This document shows positions 17,978 through 25,855 of a DNA stretch of 39,011 bases, piece by piece (within the stretch, counting starts at the first letter, position 1; every line of letters begins with the position of its first letter). The position numbers and the translations under genes were made by a program. Below the pieces are notes generated by a model, which was not told the DNA's origin, made no database searches, and was given only the letters and a program-made list of their open reading frames with translations. Origin of the DNA: Nocardioidaceae bacterium (lineage in GTDB: Bacteria > Actinomycetota > Actinomycetes > Propionibacteriales > Nocardioidaceae); the NCBI GenBank assembly GCA_013361955.1, contig JABFXA010000001.1, positions 1 through 39,011 of the forward strand, written 5' to 3'.

Positions 17978-19354
17978 ATGCCGATTGCGACGACTGACCC
18001 CCGCACCGGAGCGGTGCTCAAGACCTTCGACGAGCTCACCGACGAGCAGCTCGAGGACCGGCTCGCGCGCGCGGCGGCCGCGGCCTCGACGTACCGGCTG
18101 ACCAGCTTCGAGGAGCGCGAGGGGTGGCTGCGCCAGGCCGCGGACATCCTCGACAAGCGCACCGACGAGCTCGCCGAGCTGATGACCACCGAGATGGGCA
18201 AGACCAAGAAGGCGTCGGTCGCGGAGATCGGCAAGTGCGCCGCGGTGCTGCGCTACTACGCCGACAACGGCCGCGACCTGCTCGCCGACGAGGCCGTCGA
18301 CGGCGACGTGGTGAACGCGTCACAGGCCTACACGCGGTACCTCCCCCTCGGCGTGGTGCTGGCGATCATGCCCTGGAACTTCCCGCTCTGGCAGGCGATG
18401 CGGTTCGCGGCCCCGGCGCTGACGGCCGGCAACGTCGGGCTGCTCAAGCACGCCAGCAACGTGCCGCAGACCGCGCTGTTCATGGAGGAGCTGTTCCGCG
18501 ACGCCGGTTTCCCCGACGACGTGTTCCAGACCCTGCTGATCGGCAGCGGCAAGGTCGAGCAGGTGATCCGCGACGACCGCGTCGCGGCCGCGACCCTGAC
18601 CGGCAGCGAGGGCGCGGGCGTCGCGGTCGGCCGGACCGCCGGCGAGTCGCTCAAGAAGGTGGTGCTCGAGCTCGGCGGCTCCGACGCCTTCGTGGTGATG
18701 CCGTCGGCCGACCTGGCCCAGGCCGCCAAGGTGGCGACCACCTCGCGCACCCAGAACAACGGCCAGTCCTGCATCTCCGCCAAGCGGTTCATCGTGCACC
18801 AGGACGTCTACGACGAGTGGGTCGGGCTGTTCGTGGAGCAGATGCGCTCGCTGGTCGTCGGCGACCCGATGGACGAGGGCACCGACGTCGGTCCGCTGTC
18901 CACCGAGCAGGGTCGCGAGGACGTCGAGGAGCTGGTGAAGGACGCCGTCGACAAGGGCGCCCAGGTGCTCCTCGGCGGTGAGCGGCCCGACCAGGCCGGC
19001 TGGTGGTACCCGCCGACCGTGCTCGCCGGCGTCACCGAGGACATGGAGATGTACCTCGAGGAGGTCTTCGGCCCGGTCGCGCAGGTCTACAAGGCCACCG
19101 ACATCGACGACGCGATCCGGATCGCCAACGCCACCCGGTTCGGCCTCGGCTCCAACGCCTGGACCACCGACCCCGAGGAGCAGGAGCGGTTCGTCCGCGA
19201 CCTCGAGGCCGGCCAGACCTTCGTGAACGGCATGGTGGCGTCGTTCCCGGCACTGCCGTTCGGTGGCATCAAGGCGTCCGGGCACGGCCGCGAGCTCGCC
19301 GGTCTCGGCATCCGGGAGTTCATGAACGCCAAGACGGTCTGGGTCGCGAAGTAG
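17978..19354 (+). CDS. Succinate-semialdehyde-dehydrogenase-like aldehyde dehydrogenase
   Basis: This 458-aa NAD(P)-dependent aldehyde dehydrogenase has Asn134 (PWNFP), Lys157 (LLKHAS), Glu231 (ELGGSD) and the nucleophile Cys265 (NNGQSC). These are the complete ALDH active-site set. The length and the IMPWNFPLWQ, ELGGSDAFVVM and SGHGRELAGLGIREF phrases resemble the GabD/SSADH group of actinobacteria. It could supply succinate from succinate semialdehyde. It is not a BoxD candidate by length (BoxD is over 500 aa). No strong ribosome-binding site precedes the ATG at 17978. Confidence 0.88.
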   Translation: MPIATTDPRTGAVLKTFDELTDEQLEDRLARAAAAASTYRLTSFEEREGWLRQAADILDKRTDELAELMTTEMGKTKKASVAEIGKCAAVLRYYADNGRDLLADEAVDGDVVNASQAYTRYLPLGVVLAIMPWNFPLWQAMRFAAPALTAGNVGLLKHASNVPQTALFMEELFRDAGFPDDVFQTLLIGSGKVEQVIRDDRVAAATLTGSEGAGVAVGRTAGESLKKVVLELGGSDAFVVMPSADLAQAAKVATTSRTQNNGQSCISAKRFIVHQDVYDEWVGLFVEQMRSLVVGDPMDEGTDVGPLSTEQGREDVEELVKDAVDKGAQVLLGGERPDQAGWWYPPTVLAGVTEDMEMYLEEVFGPVAQVYKATDIDDAIRIANATRFGLGSNAWTTDPEEQERFVRDLEAGQTFVNGMVASFPALPFGGIKASGHGRELAGLGIREFMNAKTVWVAK

Positions 19355-19358
19355 CCGG

Positions 19359-19868
19359 TCAGCGGCGCTCGACGAGCCCGCGCAGGTACGACGCCTGGCC
19401 GACGTGCTGCGCGGCGTCGTCGAGCACGCTGACCAGCCGTACCATCAGCGACACCGGCGGGTCCCACCGCTCGTCGACGATGCGCTCGTAGTCGTCGGGC
19501 TGCAGCGTCTTGAGGTAGTCGACGGTCGCGTTGTGCACCGCCTCGTGGTACGCCGCGAGCAGCTCGGCCGGCGCCCGCACCAGGCCCACCTCCTCGGCGG
19601 ACATGCCGTAGCCGGTCGCGGCCACGTCGAGGGGCAGCCGGAACCGCTCCACCCAGCCGCCGACGGTCCACACCTGCTCGGACCCGGCCACGTCGGCGAC
19701 GTGGTCGTCCTGCACGCGGGTGAGGTGCCAGACCAGCCAGGCGATGGAGTTCGCCGCCGGGTCGGGACGGAAGGTCAGCGCGTCCTCGTCGAGGCCGCTG
19801 ACCACCGAGGCCACGGTCTCGCGGACCCGGTCGTAGCCGTCGAGGAGCACGTCGGTCGCAGTCGCCAT
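19359..19868 (-). CDS. DinB-fold protein (DUF664 / mycothiol-dependent enzyme type)
   Basis: The 169-aa four-helix protein has the DinB-like metal motif, with His48 in WLVWHLTRVQDDH and His155 in DDAAQHVGQASYLRG. This pattern is typical of the DUF664/maleylpyruvate-isomerase-like mycothiol-dependent proteins of actinobacteria. Known members conjugate mycothiol to substrates or isomerise maleylpyruvate. The reaction here is not predictable. Convergent with the aldehyde dehydrogenase, with a 4-base gap. Confidence 0.82.
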   Translation of the reverse strand: MATATDVLLDGYDRVRETVASVVSGLDEDALTFRPDPAANSIAWLVWHLTRVQDDHVADVAGSEQVWTVGGWVERFRLPLDVAATGYGMSAEEVGLVRAPAELLAAYHEAVHNATVDYLKTLQPDDYERIVDERWDPPVSLMVRLVSVLDDAAQHVGQASYLRGLVERR

Positions 19869-19906
19869 GCCCCGAACCTAGCCCGCGCCACCCACGGGCG
19901 GCCGGG

Positions 19907-20041
19907 TCAGGTGCGCGGGCCGTGGTGAAGGGCGGACCCGCAGCGCGGGCAGTGCCCCCGTGAGCAGATGTCGAGCTCCTGTCCGCAGGAGCAGAGCCGG
20001 ATGGTGCTCGGTCTCGGTCGGTCAAGCTGTTCGATGGTCAT
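19907..20041 (-). CDS. Small zinc-ribbon protein, 44 aa
   Basis: An ATG at 20041 opens a 44-residue frame rich in cysteine: LCSCGQELDICSRGHCPRCG gives Cys at 17, 19, 26, 31 and 34, plus histidines at 30, 39 and 40. Two closely spaced Cys clusters are the hallmark of a small zinc ribbon. GGGGA lies about six bases upstream of the ATG. The frame ends in HHGPRT before a TGA at 19907-19909. No function is known; such peptides often bind nucleic acid or protein partners. The gene lies 38 bases upstream of the DinB-fold gene on the same strand. Confidence 0.72.
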   Translation of the reverse strand: MTIEQLDRPRPSTIRLCSCGQELDICSRGHCPRCGSALHHGPRT

Positions 20042-20168
20042 GTCGTATCCCCAGGTCGGTGCACCTTCCACGCTAGGCGGGACACCTCGGCCTCTCCATG
20101 GTCAGATCAGGCCGAACCGGCCACCGCCCACGTGGTGCCATACCGCCCGAACGTGCACCCCCAGGAAG

Positions 20169-20233
20169 GGGTAGTCCGTGTCGTTCGGCAGGTGGAACAG
20201 GGTCCTGGACCTGCCAACTGACACGGACTACCC
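20169..20233. terminator. 65-bp hairpin after the box operon
   Basis: A perfect 14-bp stem (20169-20182 with 20220-20233, GGGTAGTCCGTGTC) is followed by a symmetric 4x4 internal loop, a 7-bp stem (GGCAGGT with ACCTGCC) and a 15-base apical loop. It begins six bases beyond the stop of the last gene of the minus-strand operon. A long GC-rich stem without a U-tract is the usual actinobacterial terminator type. It could also be the end of a small mobile palindrome. Confidence 0.6.
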
Positions 20234-20238
20234 GTCCG

Positions 20239-21018
20239 TCAGGTGCGGGGGCCGCCGGCGACGTAGAGCACCTGGCCGGAGACGAAGCCGGCGGCGGGTG
20301 AGCAGAAGTACGCCACCGCCTCGGCGACGTCCTCGGGCTGGCCGGCGCGGTTCACCGGGATACCGGCGACCCGGGCGGCGCTGAACTCCTCGAAGCCCTG
20401 GCCGACCCGCTCGGCGGTGGCGCGGGTCATCTCGGTGACGATGAAGCCCGGGGCGACGGCGTTGCAGGTCACCCCGAACTTGCCGAGCTCGTGCGCGACG
20501 GTCTTCGTGAAGCCCTGCAGGCCGGCCTTGGCCGCGGCGTAGTTGGCCTGGCCGCGGTTGCCGAGCGCGGAGGTCGAGGACAGGTTCACGACCCGCCCCC
20601 ACCGCGCCTCGGTCATGTGTCTCTGGGTCGCGCGGGTCATCAGGAACGTGCCGCGCAGGTGCACCTGCATCACGGTGTCCCAGTCGCCGGCGGACATCTT
20701 GAACAGCAGGTTGTCGCGGAGCACGCCGGCGTTGTTGACCAGCACGGTCGGCGGCCCGAGCTCCGCGGCGACGCGGTCGACCACGGCCTGCACGGCGTCC
20801 TCGTCGCTGACGTCGGCGGCGTACGCCGCACTGCGGACGCCCTGCCCCTCGAGGCGGGTCGCGGTCTCGGCGGCGGTCGCCTCGTCGATGTCGACGCAGG
20901 CGACGGCGAGCCCGTCGGCGCCGAGCCGCTCGGCGATCGCGGCGCCGATGCCGCGGCCGGCGCCGGTGACGATCGCGACGACCTGCTCGGGCGGGGTGTA
21001 GGTGGTGTCGGCGGTCAT
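20239..21018 (-). CDS. SDR, FabG-like 3-hydroxyacyl-CoA dehydrogenase candidate
   Basis: This 259-aa SDR carries TGAGRGIG (18-25), Asp43 after the second strand (VDID, suggesting NAD(H)), NNAG (95-98), Ser148 and Tyr160-x3-Lys164. It resembles FabG-type 3-oxoacyl reductases. It is the last gene of the box operon and overlaps the MaoC-CoA-ligase gene by ATGA. In that context it most likely oxidises a 3-hydroxyacyl-CoA, for example the 3-hydroxy-3-phenylpropanoyl-CoA made by a hydratase acting on cinnamoyl-CoA. The substrate is inferred from neighbours only. Confidence 0.88.
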   Translation of the reverse strand: MTADTTYTPPEQVVAIVTGAGRGIGAAIAERLGADGLAVACVDIDEATAAETATRLEGQGVRSAAYAADVSDEDAVQAVVDRVAAELGPPTVLVNNAGVLRDNLLFKMSAGDWDTVMQVHLRGTFLMTRATQRHMTEARWGRVVNLSSTSALGNRGQANYAAAKAGLQGFTKTVAHELGKFGVTCNAVAPGFIVTEMTRATAERVGQGFEEFSAARVAGIPVNRAGQPEDVAEAVAYFCSPAAGFVSGQVLYVAGGPRT

Positions 21019-23222
21019 GCGCCTCTTTCTAGCGGAGCGGCCACGACGACGCCGTCGCCGGGTGGGTCGGCGTACAGCCGGTCGACGAGGTGCGCCCGGT
21101 TCGCGAGCACCCGACGCTGGTTGACGTACCCCTTGTCGGTGACCTCGCCGGCGTCGAGCCCCGGCGGCGCGGTCATCAGCAGCACCCGAGCGACGCGGGC
21201 GGCCGAGCCGACCGCCGCGCCGTGGTCGCGCAGCCGCTCCGCGACGTGTACGGCGAGCTCGGGGTCGGTCCACACCTCGCCCGCGCCGGTCGGCTCGCGG
21301 CCGAGGAGCCGCGCGGCCTCGGCCGGGTTCAGCCAGGCCAGCGCGCACACCTCGTCGCGGTCCTGCCCGGTGACCACCGCGTCGGCGAGCACCGCCACCG
21401 CGGACAGCAGTGCGGTGCGCACCGCGCCGACGTGCACGAACGTGCCGGTGGACAGCTTGAAGTCCTCGGCCAGCCGGCCGCGGAAGAGCAGCCCCAGGTT
21501 CGGGTCGGCAGGGGCGGCGACCTGGACCGCGTCGCCGGTGCGGTAGTAGCCCTCGTCGTCGAAGGACGCCGCGGTCAGGGCGGGCCGGCGGTGGTAGCCG
21601 GGGGTCACCATCGGGCCGCGCACCCGCAGCTCGTAGGCGTCGCCGGCCTCGTCGGGCACCAGCAGCAGGTCGGCGCCGGCCATCGGCACCCCGATCGAGC
21701 GGGGGTCGGTGAACTCGAAGTGCGCGGTCGTCGCGGCCGGCGCGGTCTCGGTCATCCCCCACGACCCGGTCACCGGCACCCGCCGGCCGGTGGTCCGCTC
21801 CCCCAGCCGCAGCAGCCGCTCGCGCAGCGTGCCGGGCAGCGCGGCGCCGGCGTTGAACACCAGCCGCAGCCGGGAGAAGAAGCTCCGCGCGAGGTCGGCA
21901 TCGCCCTCCAGCGCGGGCAGCAGCTGCGCGTAGCCGGCCGGCACGTTGAAGTACACCGTCGGCGGTACGTCGGCCAGGTTCGCGAGCGTCTGCGCGACCA
22001 TCCCCGGGGCCGGCCGACCGGCGTCGACGTACAGGGTGCCGCCGTTGACCAGCACCAGGTTCAGGTTGTGGTTGCCGCCGAAGGTGCGGCTCCACGGCAG
22101 CCAGTCGACGACCACCGGCGGCTCGTCGGCGAGGAACGGCCAGGCCTGCCGGATCATCTGCTGGTTCGCCGACAGCATCCCGTGCGTGGTGAGCACGCCC
22201 TTGGGGCTGCCGGTGGACCCGGAGGTGAACAGCAGCTTCGCGACCGAGTCCCGGCCCAGCCCGTCGTACGCCGCATGCACGGCGGCACCCGGCGCCGTCG
22301 CGGCGAGGTCGTCGAGGCGGAGACCGGACGTACCGCCGCGGGACCTGAGCCGGGCCGCGGCCGGGAACGCGTCGAGGGCGGCCGCGAACACGTCGCCGTC
22401 CTCGGCGTAGACCGCACCGGGCTCGACCAGCGCGGCGATCTCGCGCAGCCGTGCGTGGTCCTTGGACATCAGCGAGTAGGCGACGCTGACCGGCGCGACC
22501 GGCACGCCCGCCACCTGCGCCGCCAGCTGGACCACGAGGTGGTCGACCGAGCCGCCGGACAGCACGACCAGCGGGCGGTCGGGTCCGAGCCCGAGGTCGA
22601 GCAGCGCCTGGCCGAGCGCCAGCGCGCGCCGGTCGGCCTCGCCGTAGCCCAGCCCGCGCCAGCCGCCGTCGCCGTCGCGCTCGGCGACGAGCAGCCGCTC
22701 GGGGTCGCGGCGGGCGTGCTCGCGGAACGCGTGCAGCACGCTCAACGGGTGGTCGCGCAGCGGGTCGGCGGACCACATCCGCAGGCTGCCGTCGGGGCGC
22801 CGCTCGGTGCGGACGTCGGGGGTGGCGAACTGGCCCTCGACCTCGAGGGTGCAGTCGTAGGTGACCAGGAACCCCTCGCCGCGGGGGGCGACCGTGTCGA
22901 CGTGCAGCCGCAGCCGCACCCGGTCGTGCACGGTCACCGGCGAGACGAACCGCACCCGGTCGAGCCCGTAGTTGAAGCCGTGGAACCGGCCGAGGATCGC
23001 CGCCGACAGGTAGTCGAGCAGGGCGAGCAGGTGGAAGCCCTCGACCAGACCCTCCGGGTACTCCGGGCCGAGCCCCTCGCCGTACGTCAGGTCGAGGTAG
23101 GCGCCGCGGAAGAACTGCCCCTCGCGCTCCGGGTCGACCTGCAGCCAGTCGCCGACGAGCTCGCGACCCTCGAGCGCGCGGAGGTCGGCGAGCACGCCGG
23201 GCGTGGTCGCGTTCCGGGTCAC
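21015..23222 (-). CDS. Fused MaoC-like hotdog domain and feruloyl-CoA-synthetase-like ligase
   Basis: This 735-aa protein is a fusion. Residues about 20-142 form a hotdog domain of MaoC type (LVEGFHLLALLDYL and FNYGLDRVRFVSPVTVHDRVRL). The rest is an adenylate-forming acyl-CoA synthetase with LLFTSGSTGSPKG, GMTETAPAATT, YYRTGD and a GRLAEDFKLSTGT region. Phrases such as SVAYSLMSKDHARL, DWLPWSRTFGGNHN and FFSRLRLVFNAGA are those of feruloyl-CoA synthases. The ligase would activate an aryl-acrylic acid and the hotdog domain could hydrate it, but the D-x4-H catalytic pair of MaoC hydratases is not evident. GTG start overlaps the stop of the DUF6158-like gene. Confidence 0.88.
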   Translation of the reverse strand: MTRNATTPGVLADLRALEGRELVGDWLQVDPEREGQFFRGAYLDLTYGEGLGPEYPEGLVEGFHLLALLDYLSAAILGRFHGFNYGLDRVRFVSPVTVHDRVRLRLHVDTVAPRGEGFLVTYDCTLEVEGQFATPDVRTERRPDGSLRMWSADPLRDHPLSVLHAFREHARRDPERLLVAERDGDGGWRGLGYGEADRRALALGQALLDLGLGPDRPLVVLSGGSVDHLVVQLAAQVAGVPVAPVSVAYSLMSKDHARLREIAALVEPGAVYAEDGDVFAAALDAFPAAARLRSRGGTSGLRLDDLAATAPGAAVHAAYDGLGRDSVAKLLFTSGSTGSPKGVLTTHGMLSANQQMIRQAWPFLADEPPVVVDWLPWSRTFGGNHNLNLVLVNGGTLYVDAGRPAPGMVAQTLANLADVPPTVYFNVPAGYAQLLPALEGDADLARSFFSRLRLVFNAGAALPGTLRERLLRLGERTTGRRVPVTGSWGMTETAPAATTAHFEFTDPRSIGVPMAGADLLLVPDEAGDAYELRVRGPMVTPGYHRRPALTAASFDDEGYYRTGDAVQVAAPADPNLGLLFRGRLAEDFKLSTGTFVHVGAVRTALLSAVAVLADAVVTGQDRDEVCALAWLNPAEAARLLGREPTGAGEVWTDPELAVHVAERLRDHGAAVGSAARVARVLLMTAPPGLDAGEVTDKGYVNQRRVLANRAHLVDRLYADPPGDGVVVAAPLERGA

Positions 23223-23644
23223 CGGACCACGCGGGCGCGGCCCGCGGCGGTGATCACCCGGTCCTGCCGGTCGGTGCCGAGCAGGTCGGAGCGGTACAGC
23301 TCGGCGAGGTCGGCCCGGGCGACGCCGAGCACCCGGGCGAGCTGGTGCACCTCGAGCTTGTGCATCCGCCCGCCGGCGTCGTCGACGCGCTTCAGCAGCT
23401 CGCCGACCGGGTCGTCGACCTGCTCGGGGGTGCCGCCCTCGCTGCCCTGCCAGGTGCGTTTGGGGTGCCGGCGCAGGTACTCCTGCTCCAGCTCGAGCAT
23501 CCGCTTCGTGTGCGTCTCGAACTGGGCGGCGGTGCCGTGCAGGAACACCCAGTTGCGGGAGTCGTGCAGCTGCTTGCCCTGCGTCTCGAGCTCCTCGTCG
23601 GTGAGGTCGGCGGCGGGCCGCCCGGTGGTGGGCACGTCGGTCAT
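23219..23644 (-). CDS. DUF6158-like protein of the box operon
   Basis: This 141-aa protein has an N-terminal half with LTDEELETQGKQLHDSRNWVFLHG and HTKRMLELEQEYLRRHP, which I recognise as a DUF6158-type sequence from actinobacteria. The C-terminal half (MHKLEVHQLARVLGVARADLAELY) looks like a helix-turn-helix or other helical bundle. No enzyme motif is visible. It is locked between the amidohydrolase and the CoA ligase by 4-base overlaps on both sides (ATGA, then GTGA), so it is made in step with the enzymes. Possibilities are a regulator, a scaffold, or an accessory enzyme subunit. Confidence 0.8.
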   Translation of the reverse strand: MTDVPTTGRPAADLTDEELETQGKQLHDSRNWVFLHGTAAQFETHTKRMLELEQEYLRRHPKRTWQGSEGGTPEQVDDPVGELLKRVDDAGGRMHKLEVHQLARVLGVARADLAELYRSDLLGTDRQDRVITAAGRARVVR

Positions 23645-24510
23645 CGGTCGCCTCCCGGCAGTCCGGCGTAGACGGTGAGTGCGTTGCCGCCGAGCACGGC
23701 GGCCGCGGTGTCGTCGTCGAGCCCCAGGCCGACCACGTCGCGGGCGTTGCGGGACGTGCTCGGCACGCCGGGCCAGTCGGTGGCGAAGATCCACCGCTTC
23801 GCGAGCCGGCCGAGGTCGTAGCGCCGGTAGTACTCCGGCAGCCGCTTCGGCGGCAGCCCGGACAGCTCCAGCCAGACGGTCGGGTTCGCCAGCGCCATGA
23901 ACGCCGCCGCGTCGTACCACCACCCGCGGCCGCCGTGCGCGAGCACCACGTCGACGGTCGGGAAGTCGCGGACCACCGGGAGCAGGTACTGCGGGTCGGC
24001 GTACTCGTTCATCGAGCCCGGGAAGGTGCTGGTGCCGCAGTGCACGATCAGCGGCACGCCGCGCTCGGCGAGCACCTGGTACGCCGGGTAGAGCATCGGG
24101 TCGTCGCAGCGGAACCCGCCGTGCACCGGGTGCAGCTTGAGGGCCGCCGCGCCGAGGTCGAGCTGGCGGCGCACCTCGTCGGCGAGCGGGAAGTGCAGGT
24201 GCGGGTTGACGTTGGCGACCGGGCGGAACCGCGTCGGGTTCTGCTCGACGATCGGCAGCAGGTCCTCGAAGCGCTGGTAGCCGGTGGCCTTCGGGGAGTA
24301 CTCGCAGAACAGCAGCGCGTGGTCGACGCCCTGCTCCTCGAACAGCGCGTCGAGCCGGTCGGGACGAGGCGTGCCCTCGGCGTCCCAGAGGTCCTCGAGG
24401 ATGCCGTCGGGCCCGAAGTCGCGGGCCCACTGGACCCAGGCGGGCGCGAGCGACGGCAGCACCGGCACGTGCACGTGCGCGTCGACCAGGGTCATGCCGT
24501 CGAGGGTCAC
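23641..24510 (-). CDS. Amidohydrolase-2-family metal-dependent hydrolase (CouO-like candidate)
   Basis: This 289-aa TIM-barrel hydrolase shows H12-x-H14 (VDAHVHVP), Lys125/His127 (LKLHPVHGG), His157 (IVHCGTSTF), His192 (LAHGGRGWW) and Asp245 (FATDWPG), the metal site of the amidohydrolase-2 family. Members include decarboxylases and C-C bond hydrolases. In Rhodococcus jostii RHA1 a metal-dependent hydrolase, CouO, works with a CoA ligase, hydratase and dehydrogenase to remove acetyl-CoA from p-hydroxycinnamates; the same gene set surrounds this gene. GTG at 24510 overlaps the ferredoxin stop; an ATG five codons later is an alternative start. Confidence 0.85.
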   Translation of the reverse strand: MTLDGMTLVDAHVHVPVLPSLAPAWVQWARDFGPDGILEDLWDAEGTPRPDRLDALFEEQGVDHALLFCEYSPKATGYQRFEDLLPIVEQNPTRFRPVANVNPHLHFPLADEVRRQLDLGAAALKLHPVHGGFRCDDPMLYPAYQVLAERGVPLIVHCGTSTFPGSMNEYADPQYLLPVVRDFPTVDVVLAHGGRGWWYDAAAFMALANPTVWLELSGLPPKRLPEYYRRYDLGRLAKRWIFATDWPGVPSTSRNARDVVGLGLDDDTAAAVLGGNALTVYAGLPGGDR

Positions 24511-24842
24511 GCCGACCAGGCCTTCACCAGCGGGGTGTCGGTGCCGACCTCGCCGACCTTGCGGGCGCCGCCGGGCGCGCCCAGCGGCTCGTCGCGGCCG
24601 TCGAGCAGCTCGGTGAAGAACGCCCGGTTGTCCTCGACGAACTGCTCGTCCTCCTCGAGCACCCGGCGGTCCTGGCTGATCGCCTCGACCGGGCAGACCG
24701 GCTCGCATGCACCGCAGTCGATGCACTCCTTGGGGTTGATGTAGCTCTTGCGCTCCCCCTCGTAGATGCAGTCGACGGGGCACTCCTCGACGCAGGACTT
24801 GTCGTTGACGTCGATGCAGGCGCTGGCGATCACGTAGGGCAT
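24507..24842 (-). CDS. 7Fe ferredoxin (3Fe-4S/4Fe-4S)
   Basis: The 111-aa protein has the FdxA pattern. Cys9, Cys17 and Cys21 sit in the first motif (SCVEECPVDC), with Cys25 following, and Cys40, Cys43, Cys46 and Cys50 in the second (ECIDCGACEPVCP). This suits one 3Fe-4S and one 4Fe-4S cluster. A 55-residue C-terminal tail follows. It lies directly before the amidohydrolase and 11 bases after a ferredoxin reductase gene in the box operon. Together they can carry electrons to BoxB, taking the place of a fused BoxA reductase. Confidence 0.92.
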   Translation of the reverse strand: MPYVIASACIDVNDKSCVEECPVDCIYEGERKSYINPKECIDCGACEPVCPVEAISQDRRVLEEDEQFVEDNRAFFTELLDGRDEPLGAPGGARKVGEVGTDTPLVKAWSA

Positions 24843-24853
24843 CTGCGCTCCTG

Positions 24854-25855
24854 TCAGGCGGGGACGGGTACGTCGTGGGGCAGGTCGGTGGAGTGGCCGG
24901 GGAAGAGCTGGGCGCCGGGGTCGAGGTGCACGGCGGCGTTGTTCACGGCGGTGGCCACCTCACCGAACCCGACGGAGATCAGCCGCACCTTGCCGTCGTA
25001 GTCGGTGATGTCGCCGGCCGCGAACAGCCCTGGCACGTCGGTGCGCATGGCGGAGTCGACGACCAGGTGCCGGTTGTCGTGCAGGGTCACGCCCCACTCG
25101 CGCAGCGGGCCGAGGTTCGCGGTGAAGCCGAGCGCGGCGACCACCCGCTGGCAGGGCAGCACCCGCGGCTCCTCGCCCTTCACGGTGACCTCGGCCTTCT
25201 CCAGCAGGTCGCCGCCGTCGAGCCGGGTGACCTGGGCGTTGACCACGATCTCGACGCCGGACTCGCGCACCTGCTGCACGCTCGCGGCGTGCGCCCGGAA
25301 CTGCTCGCGGCGGTGCACCAGCGTCACGCTGGACGCCAGCGGCTGCAGCATCAGGCACCAGTCGAGGGCGCTGTCGCCGCCGCCGACCACGAGCACGTCG
25401 CTGCCCACGTACTCCTGCGCGGAGGGCACGAAGTACTCCAGCCCCCGGCCGAGGAAGTCCTCGCCGGCCGGCAGCGGCCTCGGGCTGAACGTGCCGATGC
25501 CGCCGGTGACCACGACCGCGCCGGCGTCGACCTCGGTGCCGGCGCTGGTCGTGACGCGAAGCCGGCCGTCGTCGAGGTGATCGAGCCGCTGCGCCTCCTG
25601 GCCGAGCAGGTACGTCGGCTCGTACTGCGCCGCCTGCGCCACCAGCCCGGCGACCAGCTCGCGGCCGGAGATCGAGGGGAACCCGGCGACGTCGTAGATC
25701 TGCTTCTCGGGATACATCGCGGTGACCTGGCCGCCGAGCTGCGACAGCGAGTCGACGACCGCGACGGACAGCCCTCGCACGCCGGCGTAGTAGGCGCCGT
25801 ACAGCCCGACCGGACCGGCGCCGACGATCAGCAGGTCGGTCCGCAGGGCGGTCAC
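24854..25855 (-). CDS. Ferredoxin-NADP+ reductase, thioredoxin-reductase-like
   Basis: This 333-aa flavoprotein has an N-terminal FAD GAGPVG (12-17), a central NAD(P)-binding GGGDSALDW and a C-terminal GLFAAGDITDYDGKVRLISVGFGE motif, matching the TrxR-like FNR family. It lacks the redox CxxC of thioredoxin reductase. It should pass electrons from NADPH to the adjacent ferredoxin and so to BoxB. The GTG start overlaps the benzoate-CoA ligase stop (GTGA). Confidence 0.9.
   Translation of the reverse strand: MTALRTDLLIVGAGPVGLYGAYYAGVRGLSVAVVDSLSQLGGQVTAMYPEKQIYDVAGFPSISGRELVAGLVAQAAQYEPTYLLGQEAQRLDHLDDGRLRVTTSAGTEVDAGAVVVTGGIGTFSPRPLPAGEDFLGRGLEYFVPSAQEYVGSDVLVVGGGDSALDWCLMLQPLASSVTLVHRREQFRAHAASVQQVRESGVEIVVNAQVTRLDGGDLLEKAEVTVKGEEPRVLPCQRVVAALGFTANLGPLREWGVTLHDNRHLVVDSAMRTDVPGLFAAGDITDYDGKVRLISVGFGEVATAVNNAAVHLDPGAQLFPGHSTDLPHDVPVPA

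Noticed and set aside
17978-19354. BoxD (3,4-dehydroadipyl-CoA semialdehyde dehydrogenase)
   Set aside because: The protein is 458 aa and of SSADH type; BoxD is longer and the gene is not in a box operon.
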